Numbered from the stretch's first letter, positions 34,103-44,423 are shown. The stretch is DNA of 64,000 bases from Burkholderiales bacterium (GCA_020697255.1 JAJFBE010000002.1:346812-410811), one strand, 5' to 3'. A program made the numbers and translations. Notes: a model not told the origin generated them from the letters alone.

Positions 34103-35653
34103 TCACTCATGATCATGTAAACTGAATTGATGTAAGCGAAAGCCAAGAGCAAATAAGCTGGCAAAATAGGCTAATGTTGCAATTAGGACTAAAAAAAGTA
34201 ATGATAATACCCGTATATATGTCCGGCCGCTAAAATTTAATGGTACGTAATGTAGAGACAAAATAATAGCCGCAGACATAATTATTATTGCTACAAGCAG
34301 CTTTAAGATAAACACTCCCCAACCGGAACTTGGTATATACATCCCCTTTTTTACTAGCAAATAGCATAAACATCCCGCATTTATACATGCACCAAGCCCG
34401 ATAGATAAGGCCAATCCTGCATGTTTTAACGGCCAGATAAATGCCAAATTCATTAACTGTGTACACAGCAAAACAAAAAGCGCAATTTTAACCGGAGTCT
34501 TGATATTTTGATTGGCATAAAAGCCTGGTGCAAATACTTTAACCATAATTAAACCAAGCAAACCAACAGAATAAGCGATCAAAGCACGCTGAGTCATAAT
34601 TACATCGTACATATTAAATTTACCATGCATAAATAATGTCATGGTTAATTGTTTAGACACCAAAGCCAGGCCAATTGTTGCCGGTAATGCCATAATTAAA
34701 CATAAACGCACCCCCCAATCCAATGTATTAGAAAACGCTACAGTATCTTTATTACTGGCATGCCTGGATAAGCTGGGCAATAAAACTGTACCTAATGCAA
34801 CCCCTAATAGCCCGGTTGGAAACTCCATTAACCGATCAGCAAAATACATCCAGGAAACACTCCCGCTTTGCAAAAATGATGCAAATATTGTATTAATCAC
34901 CATACTAACCTGAGCAATTGACATGGCAAAAATCGCCGGCCCCATAAGCCTGACAACCCTCCATACTGCTTTGTTTTTTAAATTTATCTTGGGAAGCATG
35001 GGCATATCGATTTTACGCAAGTGCGGTAACTGGAAACATAGTTGTAAAATTCCACCAACAAATACTGCCCATGCCATAGCCAAGATTTGCGGATGAAAAT
35101 AATTACGTAAAAAAAGGGCAAAAACAATAAAACTAAAATTTAAAATTGTAGGGGTTAACGCCGGAATAGAAAACATCCGCCAGGTATTTAATACCCCTCC
35201 CACCATGGACGCTAGCGAGATAAACAGGATATATGGAAAGGTTATTCTAAGTAAAGTAACCGTTAATGTAAATTTTTGTGGGTCGTTGGTAAATCCGGGA
35301 GCTGTTATCATAATTACAGCCCCGGCAAAAACTATGCCAAGTATGGTAAATACAACTAAAACCAATCCCAATAGTCCGGCAACTGATGCTACAAAATCAC
35401 GGGTTTCTTCGTGAGTTTTTTGATTCCTATATTCAACCAGAACCGGTACAAATGCCTGCGAAAAAGCACCTTCAGCAAAAACCCGCCTAAGCAAATTAGG
35501 TAATTTAAACGCCACAAAAAAAGCATCCGTTGCCAACCCTGCACCAAATATATGTGCCATTACCATATCGCGTAAAAAACCAACTATACGCGAAATTAAG
35601 GTCATCGAACTCACACCAGCTAACGATTTTAATAAATTTCCTGATTTACCCAT
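34103..35653 (-). CDS. murJ: Lipid II flippase MurJ
   Basis: The 516-residue protein has about 14 membrane spans and MurJ/MviN blocks: SRIVGFLRDMVMAHIFGAG at the start, AFKLPNLLRRVFAEGAFSQA, then GGVLNTWRMFSIPALTP, and a later AYSVGLLGLIMVKVFAPGF. The basic residues of the RDM and LLRR loops face the cavity in this family. It moves lipid II across the inner membrane for wall synthesis, fitting with mreBCD-rodA and alr in the window. Its last codons are duplicated at 32280-32314. The C-terminal tail GFRLHQFSLHDHE is intact. Confidence 0.96.
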   Translation of the reverse strand: MGKSGNLLKSLAGVSSMTLISRIVGFLRDMVMAHIFGAGLATDAFFVAFKLPNLLRRVFAEGAFSQAFVPVLVEYRNQKTHEETRDFVASVAGLLGLVLVVFTILGIVFAGAVIMITAPGFTNDPQKFTLTVTLLRITFPYILFISLASMVGGVLNTWRMFSIPALTPTILNFSFIVFALFLRNYFHPQILAMAWAVFVGGILQLCFQLPHLRKIDMPMLPKINLKNKAVWRVVRLMGPAIFAMSIAQVSMVINTIFASFLQSGSVSWMYFADRLMEFPTGLLGVALGTVLLPSLSRHASNKDTVAFSNTLDWGVRLCLIMALPATIGLALVSKQLTMTLFMHGKFNMYDVIMTQRALIAYSVGLLGLIMVKVFAPGFYANQNIKTPVKIALFVLLCTQLMNLAFIWPLKHAGLALSIGLGACINAGCLCYLLVKKGMYIPSSGWGVFILKLLVAIIIMSAAIILSLHYVPLNFSGRTYIRVLSLLFLVLIATLAYFASLFALGFRLHQFSLHDHE

Positions 35654-35694
35654 TTGTTACTCTAAAAATACCCATACCACTTTAAAGATAATAA

Positions 35695-36999
35695 CTATCT
35701 TGTTGCATGGTACTTATCCTTACCAACATAAATTAAAACCTGTTGATGATAGACACTATCACCAAATAAACTTGCAATATAAGATGCAATAAGCGAAGCA
35801 AAAATTAATGGCAAGGCCAGATGCCCCGAGCCATCAACGATACTTACCACCATAGCAACTGCTGTAATCGGCGCACTGGTAATTGCAGCTAAAAATGCAG
35901 CCATTCCCAACAAATAAAACTGATCTAATGAAATTAGCGGTAGTATTTTATAAACTAAGCCCATAATCCCGGCACCAATAGATAGCGAGGTTGAAAAATA
36001 TCCTCCCGGTACACCCCCGGCAACTGAGAAAATCGCACCTAAGCTTTTAACTAAGGCATAATACCAGGTAACATCCAAATCGCCAGTAATCAGGTCTTTT
36101 GTGGTAAGGGCACCGTTACCCAGGGAAATACCGCCAGTGAGCATACCTAATGCTGCAACCATAAAACCAAAGATAGCAGCTACAAGCAAATAATGCTCTT
36201 TACGCCATTTACTAAAAAATGAACCTTTATCAACCGTTACAATCACCATTAACCAGGTAAAGAGCGCTCCGCTTAAGCCACAAATTATGCCGGCTACTAC
36301 TGCAATAATCATACTTTTATAGCCAAATGTGGCTATAACAACTTTCACGTACCCCATGTATGAGTAATTACCACTGATTAGTACACTACAATATCCGGCA
36401 ATTGCAATACCTAAGAGTAATAGCAAATTCATTTTATGATTACTATGTTTAATATATTCTTCTATCGCAAAAAAAATCCCGCCCAACGGGGCATTAAACG
36501 CGGTTGCTACCCCAACGCCGGAACCAATCCTGATTAATAATTTTTTCCGTTCTAATGAAATATTTTTAAACATTGCAAAAACTGAAGCACAGATTTGAAT
36601 CGTGGGTCCTTCGCGTCCAAGGGAAGCACCACCTAAAATACTACCAACGGTTAAGAGTATTTTACCGATCATGGTTTTTATTGAATAGGTTGAGTGCAAA
36701 ACATCTTCATCAAAAACATCAAGTGCGTATCCTTGCGGTAAACCACTCCCACCTGCATAAGAAAAATATTTTTTAAACAAAAATACAATTAGCATAAATA
36801 TTACTGGTGTACTAATCAACATAAAATAGCCAAATTTATGATATATAAGCATGCACCATTCATAAGCCCGATCAGTTGCCATGGCAAATAAGGCACTGGC
36901 AAACCCGGCTACAATGCAAAGTAAGGTAAACTTAATATTAAATATTAGTTTTTTATGATGGTTTCTATAAAACCGATTAAGTATGTTTATTTTTATCAT
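35695..36999 (-). CDS. CLC-family chloride channel/antiporter
   Basis: The start at 36999 gives 434 residues and overlaps the upstream gene by 23 nt; an in-frame ATG at 37038 would add 13 residues and overlap by 62 nt, and neither has a strong Shine-Dalgarno. CLC motifs are GGSGLPQGYALD (GSGxP), GREGPTIQ with the gating glutamate, and GGYFSTSLSIGAG (normally GxFxP, here changed). About ten membrane helices follow. No CBS domains. It probably exchanges chloride for protons in the inner membrane. It is the last gene of the sppA-patatin-clc cluster. Confidence 0.9.
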   Translation of the reverse strand: MIKINILNRFYRNHHKKLIFNIKFTLLCIVAGFASALFAMATDRAYEWCMLIYHKFGYFMLISTPVIFMLIVFLFKKYFSYAGGSGLPQGYALDVFDEDVLHSTYSIKTMIGKILLTVGSILGGASLGREGPTIQICASVFAMFKNISLERKKLLIRIGSGVGVATAFNAPLGGIFFAIEEYIKHSNHKMNLLLLLGIAIAGYCSVLISGNYSYMGYVKVVIATFGYKSMIIAVVAGIICGLSGALFTWLMVIVTVDKGSFFSKWRKEHYLLVAAIFGFMVAALGMLTGGISLGNGALTTKDLITGDLDVTWYYALVKSLGAIFSVAGGVPGGYFSTSLSIGAGIMGLVYKILPLISLDQFYLLGMAAFLAAITSAPITAVAMVVSIVDGSGHLALPLIFASLIASYIASLFGDSVYHQQVLIYVGKDKYHATR

Positions 37000-38194
37000 G
37001 CCTATGTTTACCAGATACTCGGCTATCAAGAAGAACATCGATTAATTCATCTATTTTTTGTAAATTGTCATTTAACATTTTAGCAGCAAATAGTTGAATT
37101 TTTTTCATATTAGTTTTTGAAACAGAAGTCGGGCTTAATTCATCAACCGGTGAACTCACTATTTTATAAAAATTAATTTTATTATCGAATGTCTCTGCCT
37201 CAGCTAAGTATGAATCCATAAATTCTATAGCTAATTTTGAACTTAATCCCGGGGCGCTGAATAAATATTGATATATACCGTATAAACCAAATGAGAACAT
37301 ATTTCTATAACTATATTTTGCCGTGGCTATAGTTCCATTTCCCAAATGTATAATATTTAATTTTTTATTTGGAAATAAAGTACGCACATGCAGAAAAATA
37401 TGGAGTAACGGATTGGTAAGTAAAACTGCCGGATCAATAAACAAATGTTTTTTACCCCGACATAAAAAAGCAATGGGAGGAAATATCATCGGTGGGCTTG
37501 ACGCACCATTTATCAGGTCTTTAATCAAATAATTATCATGAATATGCCCACGGTCTGATGTCCAATTTTTTACAATCTCTAGCTGATTGGAATCAATATT
37601 ATATACCGGAACGAGCAAGTTTCCTTTTAATTCACCGATGGTTAAATCACCGGAATAATACTCTAAAACTTTTAGTTTGCCATCCGGCAAATAACGCGGC
37701 GCGAAGAAACCAAAACAAGTAAACCATTGATGGTACCAGGGGGATCTGAAAATTTTATACGCATTTGCTTCATATTCATCAAAAATTTCCTTAGCTGAAA
37801 ACTTGTAGCCACCAGCATCATCCCCGGCACATAACCCAGCTGCAGTAATAGACCCGGTGGAAGATCCGGCAATAAAATCAAACAATTCCCCGGCTTTCTT
37901 ACCTGTTTTTTTCTCAATATAAGATAAAACATTTAATGGGACAAGCCCTCGTAAACCACCACCGGATAAAATTAGGATATTGATTGTATCGATGTTTTCA
38001 TATTGTTTAACTAAGTCTTCAGATTTTTTCAGTTCCTTGTCCCCAATTTCGGGATCACGGTTAATCGGGGTTAGGTATTTATTAGACAAATAATTTAAAT
38101 AGATTAAAACGGCAATGGAATAGACAATCCAAACCATTATCCAAGTTACGATAACAGTATCGGTAATAAGTGCTGACCAGCGCCAAAATGTCAT
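36977..38194 (-). CDS. Patatin-like phospholipase, membrane-anchored
   Basis: The ATG at 38194 overlaps the sppA stop (TAATG) and gives 405 residues. One membrane segment (TVIVTWIMVWIVYSIAVLIY) precedes the patatin domain: the oxyanion loop SGGGLRGLVPLN, the nucleophile motif GSSTGS and, further on, FIDPAVLLTNP carrying the catalytic Asp (usually DGG/A, here DPA). It should hydrolyse acyl esters of lipids, probably on the cytosolic face. It is translationally coupled to sppA and overlaps the CLC gene, so the three form an operon. Substrate unknown. Confidence 0.9.
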   Translation of the reverse strand: MTFWRWSALITDTVIVTWIMVWIVYSIAVLIYLNYLSNKYLTPINRDPEIGDKELKKSEDLVKQYENIDTINILILSGGGLRGLVPLNVLSYIEKKTGKKAGELFDFIAGSSTGSITAAGLCAGDDAGGYKFSAKEIFDEYEANAYKIFRSPWYHQWFTCFGFFAPRYLPDGKLKVLEYYSGDLTIGELKGNLLVPVYNIDSNQLEIVKNWTSDRGHIHDNYLIKDLINGASSPPMIFPPIAFLCRGKKHLFIDPAVLLTNPLLHIFLHVRTLFPNKKLNIIHLGNGTIATAKYSYRNMFSFGLYGIYQYLFSAPGLSSKLAIEFMDSYLAEAETFDNKINFYKIVSSPVDELSPTSVSKTNMKKIQLFAAKMLNDNLQKIDELIDVLLDSRVSGKHRHDKNKHT

Positions 38195-39126
38195 TAATTG
38201 AATTTCCCAAATTGTGGTGATAGAACTTGCTGCTTGGCCCAATCAACTAAACCAACCCCGAGTTTTTTTGCAATCCTATCCACCGGATCTGAATCAGGTG
38301 TATAATCAACTAAATTATCCGTCTTAAACTGATCACGAGCTAAGCCATCTACAGTGGAAAAGCCATCAATCAAGCCTAATGGTTTGGCATCTTCACCAAT
38401 CCAATAACGGCCGGAAAATAAATCCGGATCATTACTTAATTTATTCCCCCGGCCATTTTTAACCGCAGTAATAAACTGCATATGAATTTTATCCAACATT
38501 TGCTGCTGCATAGCATTTTGCTCTGCATTGGGCGGAATAAACGGATAACCCATAGCTTTATTTCTACCTGATATAATTAACCGGCTATCAACTCCCACCT
38601 TATCCATTAGATTGGTCACGCCAAAACCGGTATAAATTACCCCAATAGAACCAACTATGCTAGACGGATTGGCATATATTTTTTCTGCTGCTGCGGCGAT
38701 ATAATAACATCCGGAGGCACACACATCTTCAATTACAACATCAATCGGTTTTTTGGGATAAAGTTTTCTTAAACGTAATATTTCATTATATATCATATTA
38801 GAGTATACCGGCGAACCGCCAGGAGAGTTGGCTCTAATAATTACACCTACGGTATCTTTATCTTCCAGGGCACTGGTTACACCGTCAATCACTGTCTCAT
38901 AAGATTTGTTCTCATCAGAAATTACACTATTTAGATTAACAATTGCAACATGCTTACCGGTTTCGGCAGATAATTTTGATCTGCCGCCAAAAACATTAAA
39001 TAATATTGCCCCGATAATTATCAGCCATATTATACGAAAAAATACCCTCCACCGCCGTGAGCGACGTTGTTCTTTAATTGTTTCTAATAATACCTTTTCA
39101 AGCGTTGATTTTTCCCAAGTGTCCAT
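38194..39126 (-). CDS. sppA: Signal peptide peptidase SppA, short form (S49)
   Basis: The 310-residue protein has one membrane anchor (FFRIIWLIIIGAILFNVFGG) and a single S49 domain. The Lys/Ser catalytic pair is likely within VCASGCYYIAAAAEKIYAN and SIVGSIGVIYTGFG, where the Ser of GSIG is in the expected place, as in the short-form SppA. It degrades cleaved signal peptides in the inner membrane. GGAAAA lies upstream of the ATG. It leads an operon with the patatin. Confidence 0.92.
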   Translation of the reverse strand: MDTWEKSTLEKVLLETIKEQRRSRRWRVFFRIIWLIIIGAILFNVFGGRSKLSAETGKHVAIVNLNSVISDENKSYETVIDGVTSALEDKDTVGVIIRANSPGGSPVYSNMIYNEILRLRKLYPKKPIDVVIEDVCASGCYYIAAAAEKIYANPSSIVGSIGVIYTGFGVTNLMDKVGVDSRLIISGRNKAMGYPFIPPNAEQNAMQQQMLDKIHMQFITAVKNGRGNKLSNDPDLFSGRYWIGEDAKPLGLIDGFSTVDGLARDQFKTDNLVDYTPDSDPVDRIAKKLGVGLVDWAKQQVLSPQFGKFN

Positions 39127-39313
39127 GATTTTCCTTTATAATTCTTCCCTACAAGGCGGTTTAATACTCTAACAAGTTGGAATATTAGGGAAATGATGCG
39201 CAACAACGCATACAAATTGTAGCGAAGGAGCGAATCAGCCTACCTCAGTTTCAAATCGTTTGAGTATAATAACTATATATTATAGTGTATATACTAGTTT
39301 GGAGTACAAATAA

Positions 39314-39868
39314 ATGCGTAAAATTTTATGTGGTTTGCTTTTATCAACCGGTAGTTTGGCTTTTGCTGATTTAACCGGTCTTTTCGTTGGAGGCGGTCTT
39401 GGTTATGGAATGCAAGGAATTTCGGCATATGGTAACAGCAGTACACCAGGCACCCCGGCATTAAAAGGTTTTGTCGGTTACCAAATGGCCGACTGGGTTG
39501 GAGCCGAAGCTGGTTATACTTACATATCTCAGTCAGGCAACTGGAACGGGCTTGGTAATCCGTCTTCCACAATCTACGATATTGCTTTTACGCCTGGTTT
39601 TTCTATCCCAGCCACACCAGTTACTATATATGGCCGCTTAGGTGTAGATGGGGTGTCATCAAATCTAAACAGCTCGTGGTATAACCAAATATTTAGTTCA
39701 ATAACAGCCAACTTTGAGTGGGGCTTAGGCGTGAAAGTAAATATCCCAACAACCAGAGTATTTGTCCGCGCAGAATATATTAACTATGGTTCAGCAACCA
39801 ATAATAACAACTCGGGAATGAGCGTTACACCAAGCGTACTTATGATAAATGCTGCGTATGTTTTTTAG
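39314..39868 (+). CDS. Outer-membrane beta-barrel protein
   Basis: The 184-residue protein has a signal peptide ending at AFA and then eight or so alternating, glycine- and aromatic-rich strands: GLFVGGGLGYGMQG, GFVGYQMADWVGAEAGYTYI, YGRLGVDGV, FEWGLGVKVNI, VFVRAEYINYG and a final LMINAAYVF. The C-terminal Phe is the usual barrel-assembly signal. It resembles OmpA/OmpW-like small barrels, with no periplasmic domain. A TATAAT at 39265-39270 is a possible -10. It is a single gene between sppA and nagA. Function is structural or unknown. Confidence 0.82.
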   Translation: MRKILCGLLLSTGSLAFADLTGLFVGGGLGYGMQGISAYGNSSTPGTPALKGFVGYQMADWVGAEAGYTYISQSGNWNGLGNPSSTIYDIAFTPGFSIPATPVTIYGRLGVDGVSSNLNSSWYNQIFSSITANFEWGLGVKVNIPTTRVFVRAEYINYGSATNNNNSGMSVTPSVLMINAAYVF

Positions 39869-39929
39869 TCTTCTGTAGCCTAAAGTCCATAATTTTTTGT
39901 ATTCCGGACAAAGTGGTTGGCAGCTAAGA

Positions 39930-41051
39930 TCATATAATTTGGCAGGTATGGTCTTTAGGATTAAAAGTAGTTAAATTAGCTACAAACCCGTGCTTAATTT
40001 TACCTAACCTATTGTCATAGCCCATAACTTTAGCCGGGATCTGGCTTGCCATATTCAGTACTTGTATTATATCAAGCTGGCAGTTATCGATACAATTACC
40101 AACTGCCTGCGGCATAGTTAGATTTGCTCCGGCAAGAGTACCATTTTCATCAACACACATATCATTTTTTACATAGATCGTATTACCGGCAAACTTGAAC
40201 TCGGTCATATCAGTGCCCATTGAAGTTACCGCATCAGTTACCAAATATGTATGCTCCGGTTTAAGCTTACTTAACAATTGAATATTAGCTTGATCAACAT
40301 GCCGCAGATCCGTAATTACTCCGGTGTAAATATTAGAGTTTAATATTGCCGCAATTATGCCCGGACTTCTGGCAGTTAAGCCACTCATAGCATTAAATAT
40401 ATGTGTAGACGTTTGAGCTCCAAGACTTATTGCATTTCTGGCCTCCATATAGCTAGCATTACTGTGCCCTAAAGAAACTATAATATTGTTATCAATCAAA
40501 AACTTGATTTGCTTGTCTGTAAATACCTCGGGGGCAATTGTCATTTTAATCGGGAAATATTTTTGATAGGCCGTAATTTGGGATAATAATTCATCTGTTG
40601 GCGAAATAATAAACCGTTCAGGGTGAATACCTTTTTTGGTTACGGAGATAAATGGGCCTTCCAGATGAAGCCCAAGCACCCCCCGATTAGCCCCATATTT
40701 CTCAAACCAACTTTTGATTGTCTCAAGAGCCTTTATTACATTTTTAAACTCGCAGGTAGTTAGTGTTGGCAAAAAATTAGTGGTTCCGTACTTTAGGCTA
40801 GTTTGATGCATAATCTCCAAAGCATTATGGTTAATATCATCATTAAACAATACTCCGCCACAGCCATTTAGCTGCAAGTCAATAAACCCGGGGGTAATAA
40901 TACAATCACCATAATCTTGGATTACATTTTTATTGGCTAATTTATCTAATGATATAACATCCTGAATAATACCATTTTGTATACAAACTGCGGCGTTTTC
41001 TAATAAATCTGATCCGCTAAAGACGTATTTTGCTGTATAAACTTTCTGCAT
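39930..41051 (-). CDS. nagA: N-acetylglucosamine-6-phosphate deacetylase
   Basis: The 373-residue amidohydrolase has GFIDLQLNGCGGVLFND at the N-terminal strand end, GLHLEGPFIS (metal site), VSLGHSNASYMEA, THIFNAMSGLTARSPGI and VTDAVTSMG with the catalytic Asp. The family deacetylates GlcNAc-6-phosphate, feeding amino sugars from wall recycling into glycolysis or glucosamine synthesis. It starts 6 bp after the AlbA_2 protein stop. No nagB is in the window. Confidence 0.94.
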   Translation of the reverse strand: MQKVYTAKYVFSGSDLLENAAVCIQNGIIQDVISLDKLANKNVIQDYGDCIITPGFIDLQLNGCGGVLFNDDINHNALEIMHQTSLKYGTTNFLPTLTTCEFKNVIKALETIKSWFEKYGANRGVLGLHLEGPFISVTKKGIHPERFIISPTDELLSQITAYQKYFPIKMTIAPEVFTDKQIKFLIDNNIIVSLGHSNASYMEARNAISLGAQTSTHIFNAMSGLTARSPGIIAAILNSNIYTGVITDLRHVDQANIQLLSKLKPEHTYLVTDAVTSMGTDMTEFKFAGNTIYVKNDMCVDENGTLAGANLTMPQAVGNCIDNCQLDIIQVLNMASQIPAKVMGYDNRLGKIKHGFVANLTTFNPKDHTCQII

Positions 41052-41056
41052 AGTTA

Positions 41057-41716
41057 TTACTCTAAGCTAGCTTTACCTAATTCTGTAATTACATACTTTT
41101 GATTTTTACTTTTGGGCTTATCCGGAAGCGTATATTGTATATGCTTTAATTCTAGTAAACGATTAAATGCTTCTCTTACAGTCTTTGTCATTTTGGAATA
41201 ACCTAATATAGATAAAATTTTTACTTTAGGTAAGCTATCTTTTAATAGACTCTGCAGAATCACTTTTTTAATTGTGTCGGCAGTATTCTCCACAGCAGCA
41301 CCATGATCAGCACCGCTTAAGAAGCCAGGATGTATTTTTAATGTTGTTAAGAAGTAACTTCTATCCTCATTGGAATCGAACATAACCTCGGGTGACCCGT
41401 TTACTTGTAAGGATACGACATGCTCAACCCTAGGGGTATACTGCGGATGAATCTCCTGATTGCATAAAGATAATAGCTCTTTGTATATTTTATCAATTTG
41501 GTTTACCTCAAGACCAATAGGAGGAAGCACCGGGCGAGCATTATTATCCTCAATTCCAACAATAATATAACCGCCACCCCAATTATTGAAATCATTGGCA
41601 AAGGCACATATGCTGTGCATAATGCTCTCTTTACTCCAGCCACGCTTAAATTCCAAGCGCTCTGATTCAACAATTGAGCCGGTTATTAATTCATTAATAT
41701 TTATTGGTAATGCCAT
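41057..41716 (-). CDS. AlbA_2/Schlafen-like DNA-binding domain protein
   Basis: The 219-residue protein begins with an AlbA_2 (divergent AAA-4/Schlafen) domain: ERLEFKRGW, then [23 protein letters not shown] and PRVEHV. The C-terminal 70 residues look like a winged helix ([20 protein letters not shown], then [15 protein letters not shown]). AlbA_2 proteins are often transcription regulators or parts of defence systems; no nuclease motif is seen. AAGGT precedes the ATG. It sits between hemL and nagA with gaps of 9 and 5 bp. That context does not reveal its job. Confidence 0.8.
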   Translation of the reverse strand: MALPININELITGSIVESERLEFKRGWSKESIMHSICAFANDFNNWGGGYIIVGIEDNNARPVLPPIGLEVNQIDKIYKELLSLCNQEIHPQYTPRVEHVVSLQVNGSPEVMFDSNEDRSYFLTTLKIHPGFLSGADHGAAVENTADTIKKVILQSLLKDSLPKVKILSILGYSKMTKTVREAFNRLLELKHIQYTLPDKPKSKNQKYVITELGKASLE

Positions 41717-41725
41717 TTGTGTACC

Positions 41726-43021
41726 TTATGTAACATTGTACTTATTAGCAATTTCCCTAAAAGCATTATCAGCCAAATCTAAGGTTTTATTAATCGCATT
41801 TATATCATGGGTTGCACAAACAAATCCGGCTTCATACATTGACGGGGCAAAATATACGCCTGATTGCAGCATTTTATGAAAAAATGCATTAAATTGCTCT
41901 ACATTACCTTTTGCCATATCTGCCATATTTTGTGGCAAAATTTCACAAAAATAAAAACCAAACATGCCACCAACATAATCGCTACAAAACTTAATACCAT
42001 GTTTTTTAGCTAATGTGCTTAAACCATTAGTAAGAATATAGCTCATGCTATTTAAATGCTCATAAAATCCGGGTTTTTGAATTAACTCCAAATTGGCTAG
42101 CCCGGCTGCAACAGATAAGGGATTCCCGGATAAAGTACCGGCTTGATATACGCTACCAAGAGGAGCTAAACAGTCCATTATTTCTGCCCTACCGCCAAAC
42201 CCGGCTAGCGGCATCCCGCCGCCAATTACTTTACCTAAGCAGGTTAGATCAGGTTTTATATTTAGTAAACCCTGGGCACAATTTAGATCTACTCTAAAGC
42301 CGGTCATAACTTCATCAAAAATTAAAACACTTTTAAATTCAGTACATAATTGCCTCAAAGTTTCTACAAATTCTTTTGTTGGGCGTACCAAATTCATATT
42401 ACCGGCAAATGGCTCAAGAATTACACAGGCAATTTCATTGGGATATTTTTCAAAAGCAGCTTTTAGTTCTTCTACATTATTATATTCAAGCACAAAGGTA
42501 TGCTGTATTGCTTCTTCTGGCACTCCGCCACTACTTGGATTTTTAAAAGTTGCCAAACCTGATCCGGCTTTTACCAGCAGACTATCGCTATGCCCATGAT
42601 AGCAGCCATTAAATTTAATTATGTATTTTTTATTGGTAAACCCGCGTGCCAGACGGATCGCAGTCATCGTTGCTTCAGTACCCGAATTGACGGTACGAAA
42701 TTTTTCTATGCCGGGAAGAAGTTTGATTATCTCTTTGGCAAAAGATACTTCCAGTTCAGTCGGAGTGCCAAATGATAAGCCGTTGGCTAAAGTATTGCTT
42801 ACTTTATCACATACATAGCTATTGGCATGGCCGACAATGTTTGCCCCCCAGGAGCAAACATAATCAATATATTGATTATGTTCCACATCATATAAATAAT
42901 GGTCTTTTGCCTTGGCTGTAAAAAAAGGGTTTCCACCTACTGCATTAAACGACCTAACCGGTGAATTTACCCCACCCGGAATATAACTTTTAGCTTCAAG
43001 AAAAAGCGCATTATTTGACAT
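41726..43021 (-). CDS. hemL: Glutamate-1-semialdehyde 2,1-aminomutase
   Basis: The 431-residue PLP enzyme starts with [20 protein letters not shown] and has [16 protein letters not shown] (cofactor phosphate site), [10 protein letters not shown] and [17 protein letters not shown] with the Schiff-base Lys. It makes 5-aminolevulinate for haem by the C5 route. AGGAAG precedes the ATG. It is the first gene of the hemL-AlbA_2-nagA cluster and is divergent from the ferredoxin reductase gene. Confidence 0.96.
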   Translation of the reverse strand: MSNNALFLEAKSYIPGGVNSPVRSFNAVGGNPFFTAKAKDHYLYDVEHNQYIDYVCSWGANIVGHANSYVCDKVSNTLANGLSFGTPTELEVSFAKEIIKLLPGIEKFRTVNSGTEATMTAIRLARGFTNKKYIIKFNGCYHGHSDSLLVKAGSGLATFKNPSSGGVPEEAIQHTFVLEYNNVEELKAAFEKYPNEIACVILEPFAGNMNLVRPTKEFVETLRQLCTEFKSVLIFDEVMTGFRVDLNCAQGLLNIKPDLTCLGKVIGGGMPLAGFGGRAEIMDCLAPLGSVYQAGTLSGNPLSVAAGLANLELIQKPGFYEHLNSMSYILTNGLSTLAKKHGIKFCSDYVGGMFGFYFCEILPQNMADMAKGNVEQFNAFFHKMLQSGVYFAPSMYEAGFVCATHDINAINKTLDLADNAFREIANKYNVT

Positions 43022-43189
43022 GTTACTTCCTATATATAAATCTCCTGGACGACCTCCAAGATGTTATGTTTCAAAGTCTGAGGATAATATGCTTCAGAAT
43101 CCCAAAGATATCATACTACAAAACTATTTCTCGTTATTTTACCATATTTGCTATAATTAAGCCTTATTACCGAAAATGAAAAATAAACT

Positions 43190-44176
43190 ATGGCCAAAGT
43201 AACTATCGTACCGGAAAATATCGAACTTTCAATTACCGACGAAGAAAGTATTTTAACTAATGCCCTGGTACAAAAACTAAATTTGCCGCATAGCTGTAAA
43301 AGCGGTACTTGCGGAGCATGTAAATGTAAAGTTATTTCCGGGGAAATAAGGTTAGATCCGTATAACACATCTGTATTAACTGATGAAGAAAAACATCAGG
43401 GCTATACTTTGCTATGTAGAGCTCATCCTATTGGAGAAGTGACTTTGGAAATACCACATGCATTAAAAGGCTTTCCGATAAAAACCTTGCCAGCCAGGGT
43501 TGAAAAAATAGATAAATTTAACGATATGGCAATTCTTACGCTACGCCTCCCGCCTAGCCAAAATTTTGGCTTTTATGCCGGGCAATACATCGATATTTTG
43601 ACCAATGGTAAAAATCGAAGCTACTCAATTGCCAGTAGCCCAACATCTCCAAGCACTATTGAAGTCCATGTACGCTACCATAAAGGTGGTGTGTTTTCCG
43701 AATATGTCTGGAATGAATTAAAAGAATCCCAGATTCTACGCTTTAAAGGCCCATTAGGTAACTTTCAGTTAAGTGAAACTAATTTACCCATTTTAATGGT
43801 ATGTACCGGTACTGGTTTTGCTCCGATCAAGTCTATTTTAGAATATATGGCAGCAAATAATATAAAACGTGAACTCCATATGTATTGGGGCAATCGGATG
43901 TTTGCTGATTATTATATGTTAGATTTACTAAATAATCTACAGCAAAAGATGGGATTTAAATTAACATTATGTTTATCTGCCGATAAGAAAGATGGCTGTG
44001 TATCAAGCTGGGTTACTCAGGCAGTTGAAAACGATTTTAATGACCTAAGCGGCTATGAAGTATATGCCTGTGGCAATCTTAATATGATTGAAGATCTATA
44101 CGAACTAGCTAGCGGTAACCTAGGGCTAATTAGACAAAATTTTTTCTCTGATGCATTTACCCCATCAGTAGGATAA
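43190..44176 (+). CDS. 2Fe-2S/FAD/NAD oxidoreductase (electron-transfer reductase)
   Basis: The 328-residue protein has an N-terminal plant-type ferredoxin domain with Cys36, Cys41, Cys44 (CKSGTCGACKCKV) and Cys76 (LLCRAHP). A ferredoxin reductase module follows: NRSYSIASSP binds FAD and LMVCTGTGFAPIKSILE binds NAD(P)H. This architecture is shared by CDP-6-deoxyglucoseen reductase-like proteins and by reductases of aromatic oxygenases; the partner is unknown. An extended -10 (TGCTATAAT) lies at 43149-43157. It is divergent from hemL. Confidence 0.9.
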   Translation: MAKVTIVPENIELSITDEESILTNALVQKLNLPHSCKSGTCGACKCKVISGEIRLDPYNTSVLTDEEKHQGYTLLCRAHPIGEVTLEIPHALKGFPIKTLPARVEKIDKFNDMAILTLRLPPSQNFGFYAGQYIDILTNGKNRSYSIASSPTSPSTIEVHVRYHKGGVFSEYVWNELKESQILRFKGPLGNFQLSETNLPILMVCTGTGFAPIKSILEYMAANNIKRELHMYWGNRMFADYYMLDLLNNLQQKMGFKLTLCLSADKKDGCVSSWVTQAVENDFNDLSGYEVYACGNLNMIEDLYELASGNLGLIRQNFFSDAFTPSVG

Positions 44177-44225
44177 AATATGATTACTGCGCCTGTATGC
44201 TAGTAATAATTAGTTGAAAAAATGT

Positions 44226-44423
44226 ATGAAAAAAATTGTATTTAAAAATTTGTTTGTAAATGTTTTCGTGTTATTTGCAATTTTTTGTATATGTAGCTGT
44301 GGATTTAGAGGCCCTCTATATATGCCAAAAAAACAAACGGCTAGTAGCCCACAGAAAACCACTGCCAGTAAACCTGCAAATACTGTTGTAACACCAACGG
44401 TAGTTATCCCTACAGGTAAGTAG
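44226..44423 (+). CDS. lptM: LptM-like small lipoprotein
   Basis: The ATG at 44226 gives 65 residues; a TTG 12 nt upstream is less likely. A signal of about 23 residues leads to CICSCGFRGPLYMPKK, where Cys is the lipidation site and the CGxxGPLYxP motif right after it is typical of LptM (YifL), which helps mature the LptD lipopolysaccharide translocon. The rest is a Lys/Thr/Pro-rich tail. No strong Shine-Dalgarno is seen. It is 49 bp after the reductase gene. Confidence 0.8.
   Translation: MKKIVFKNLFVNVFVLFAIFCICSCGFRGPLYMPKKQTASSPQKTTASKPANTVVTPTVVIPTGK

Noticed and set aside
43111..43368. Minus-strand frame opposite the ferredoxin reductase start.
   Set aside because: The + strand protein has the complete 2Fe-2S cysteine motif here, so this is a shadow frame.
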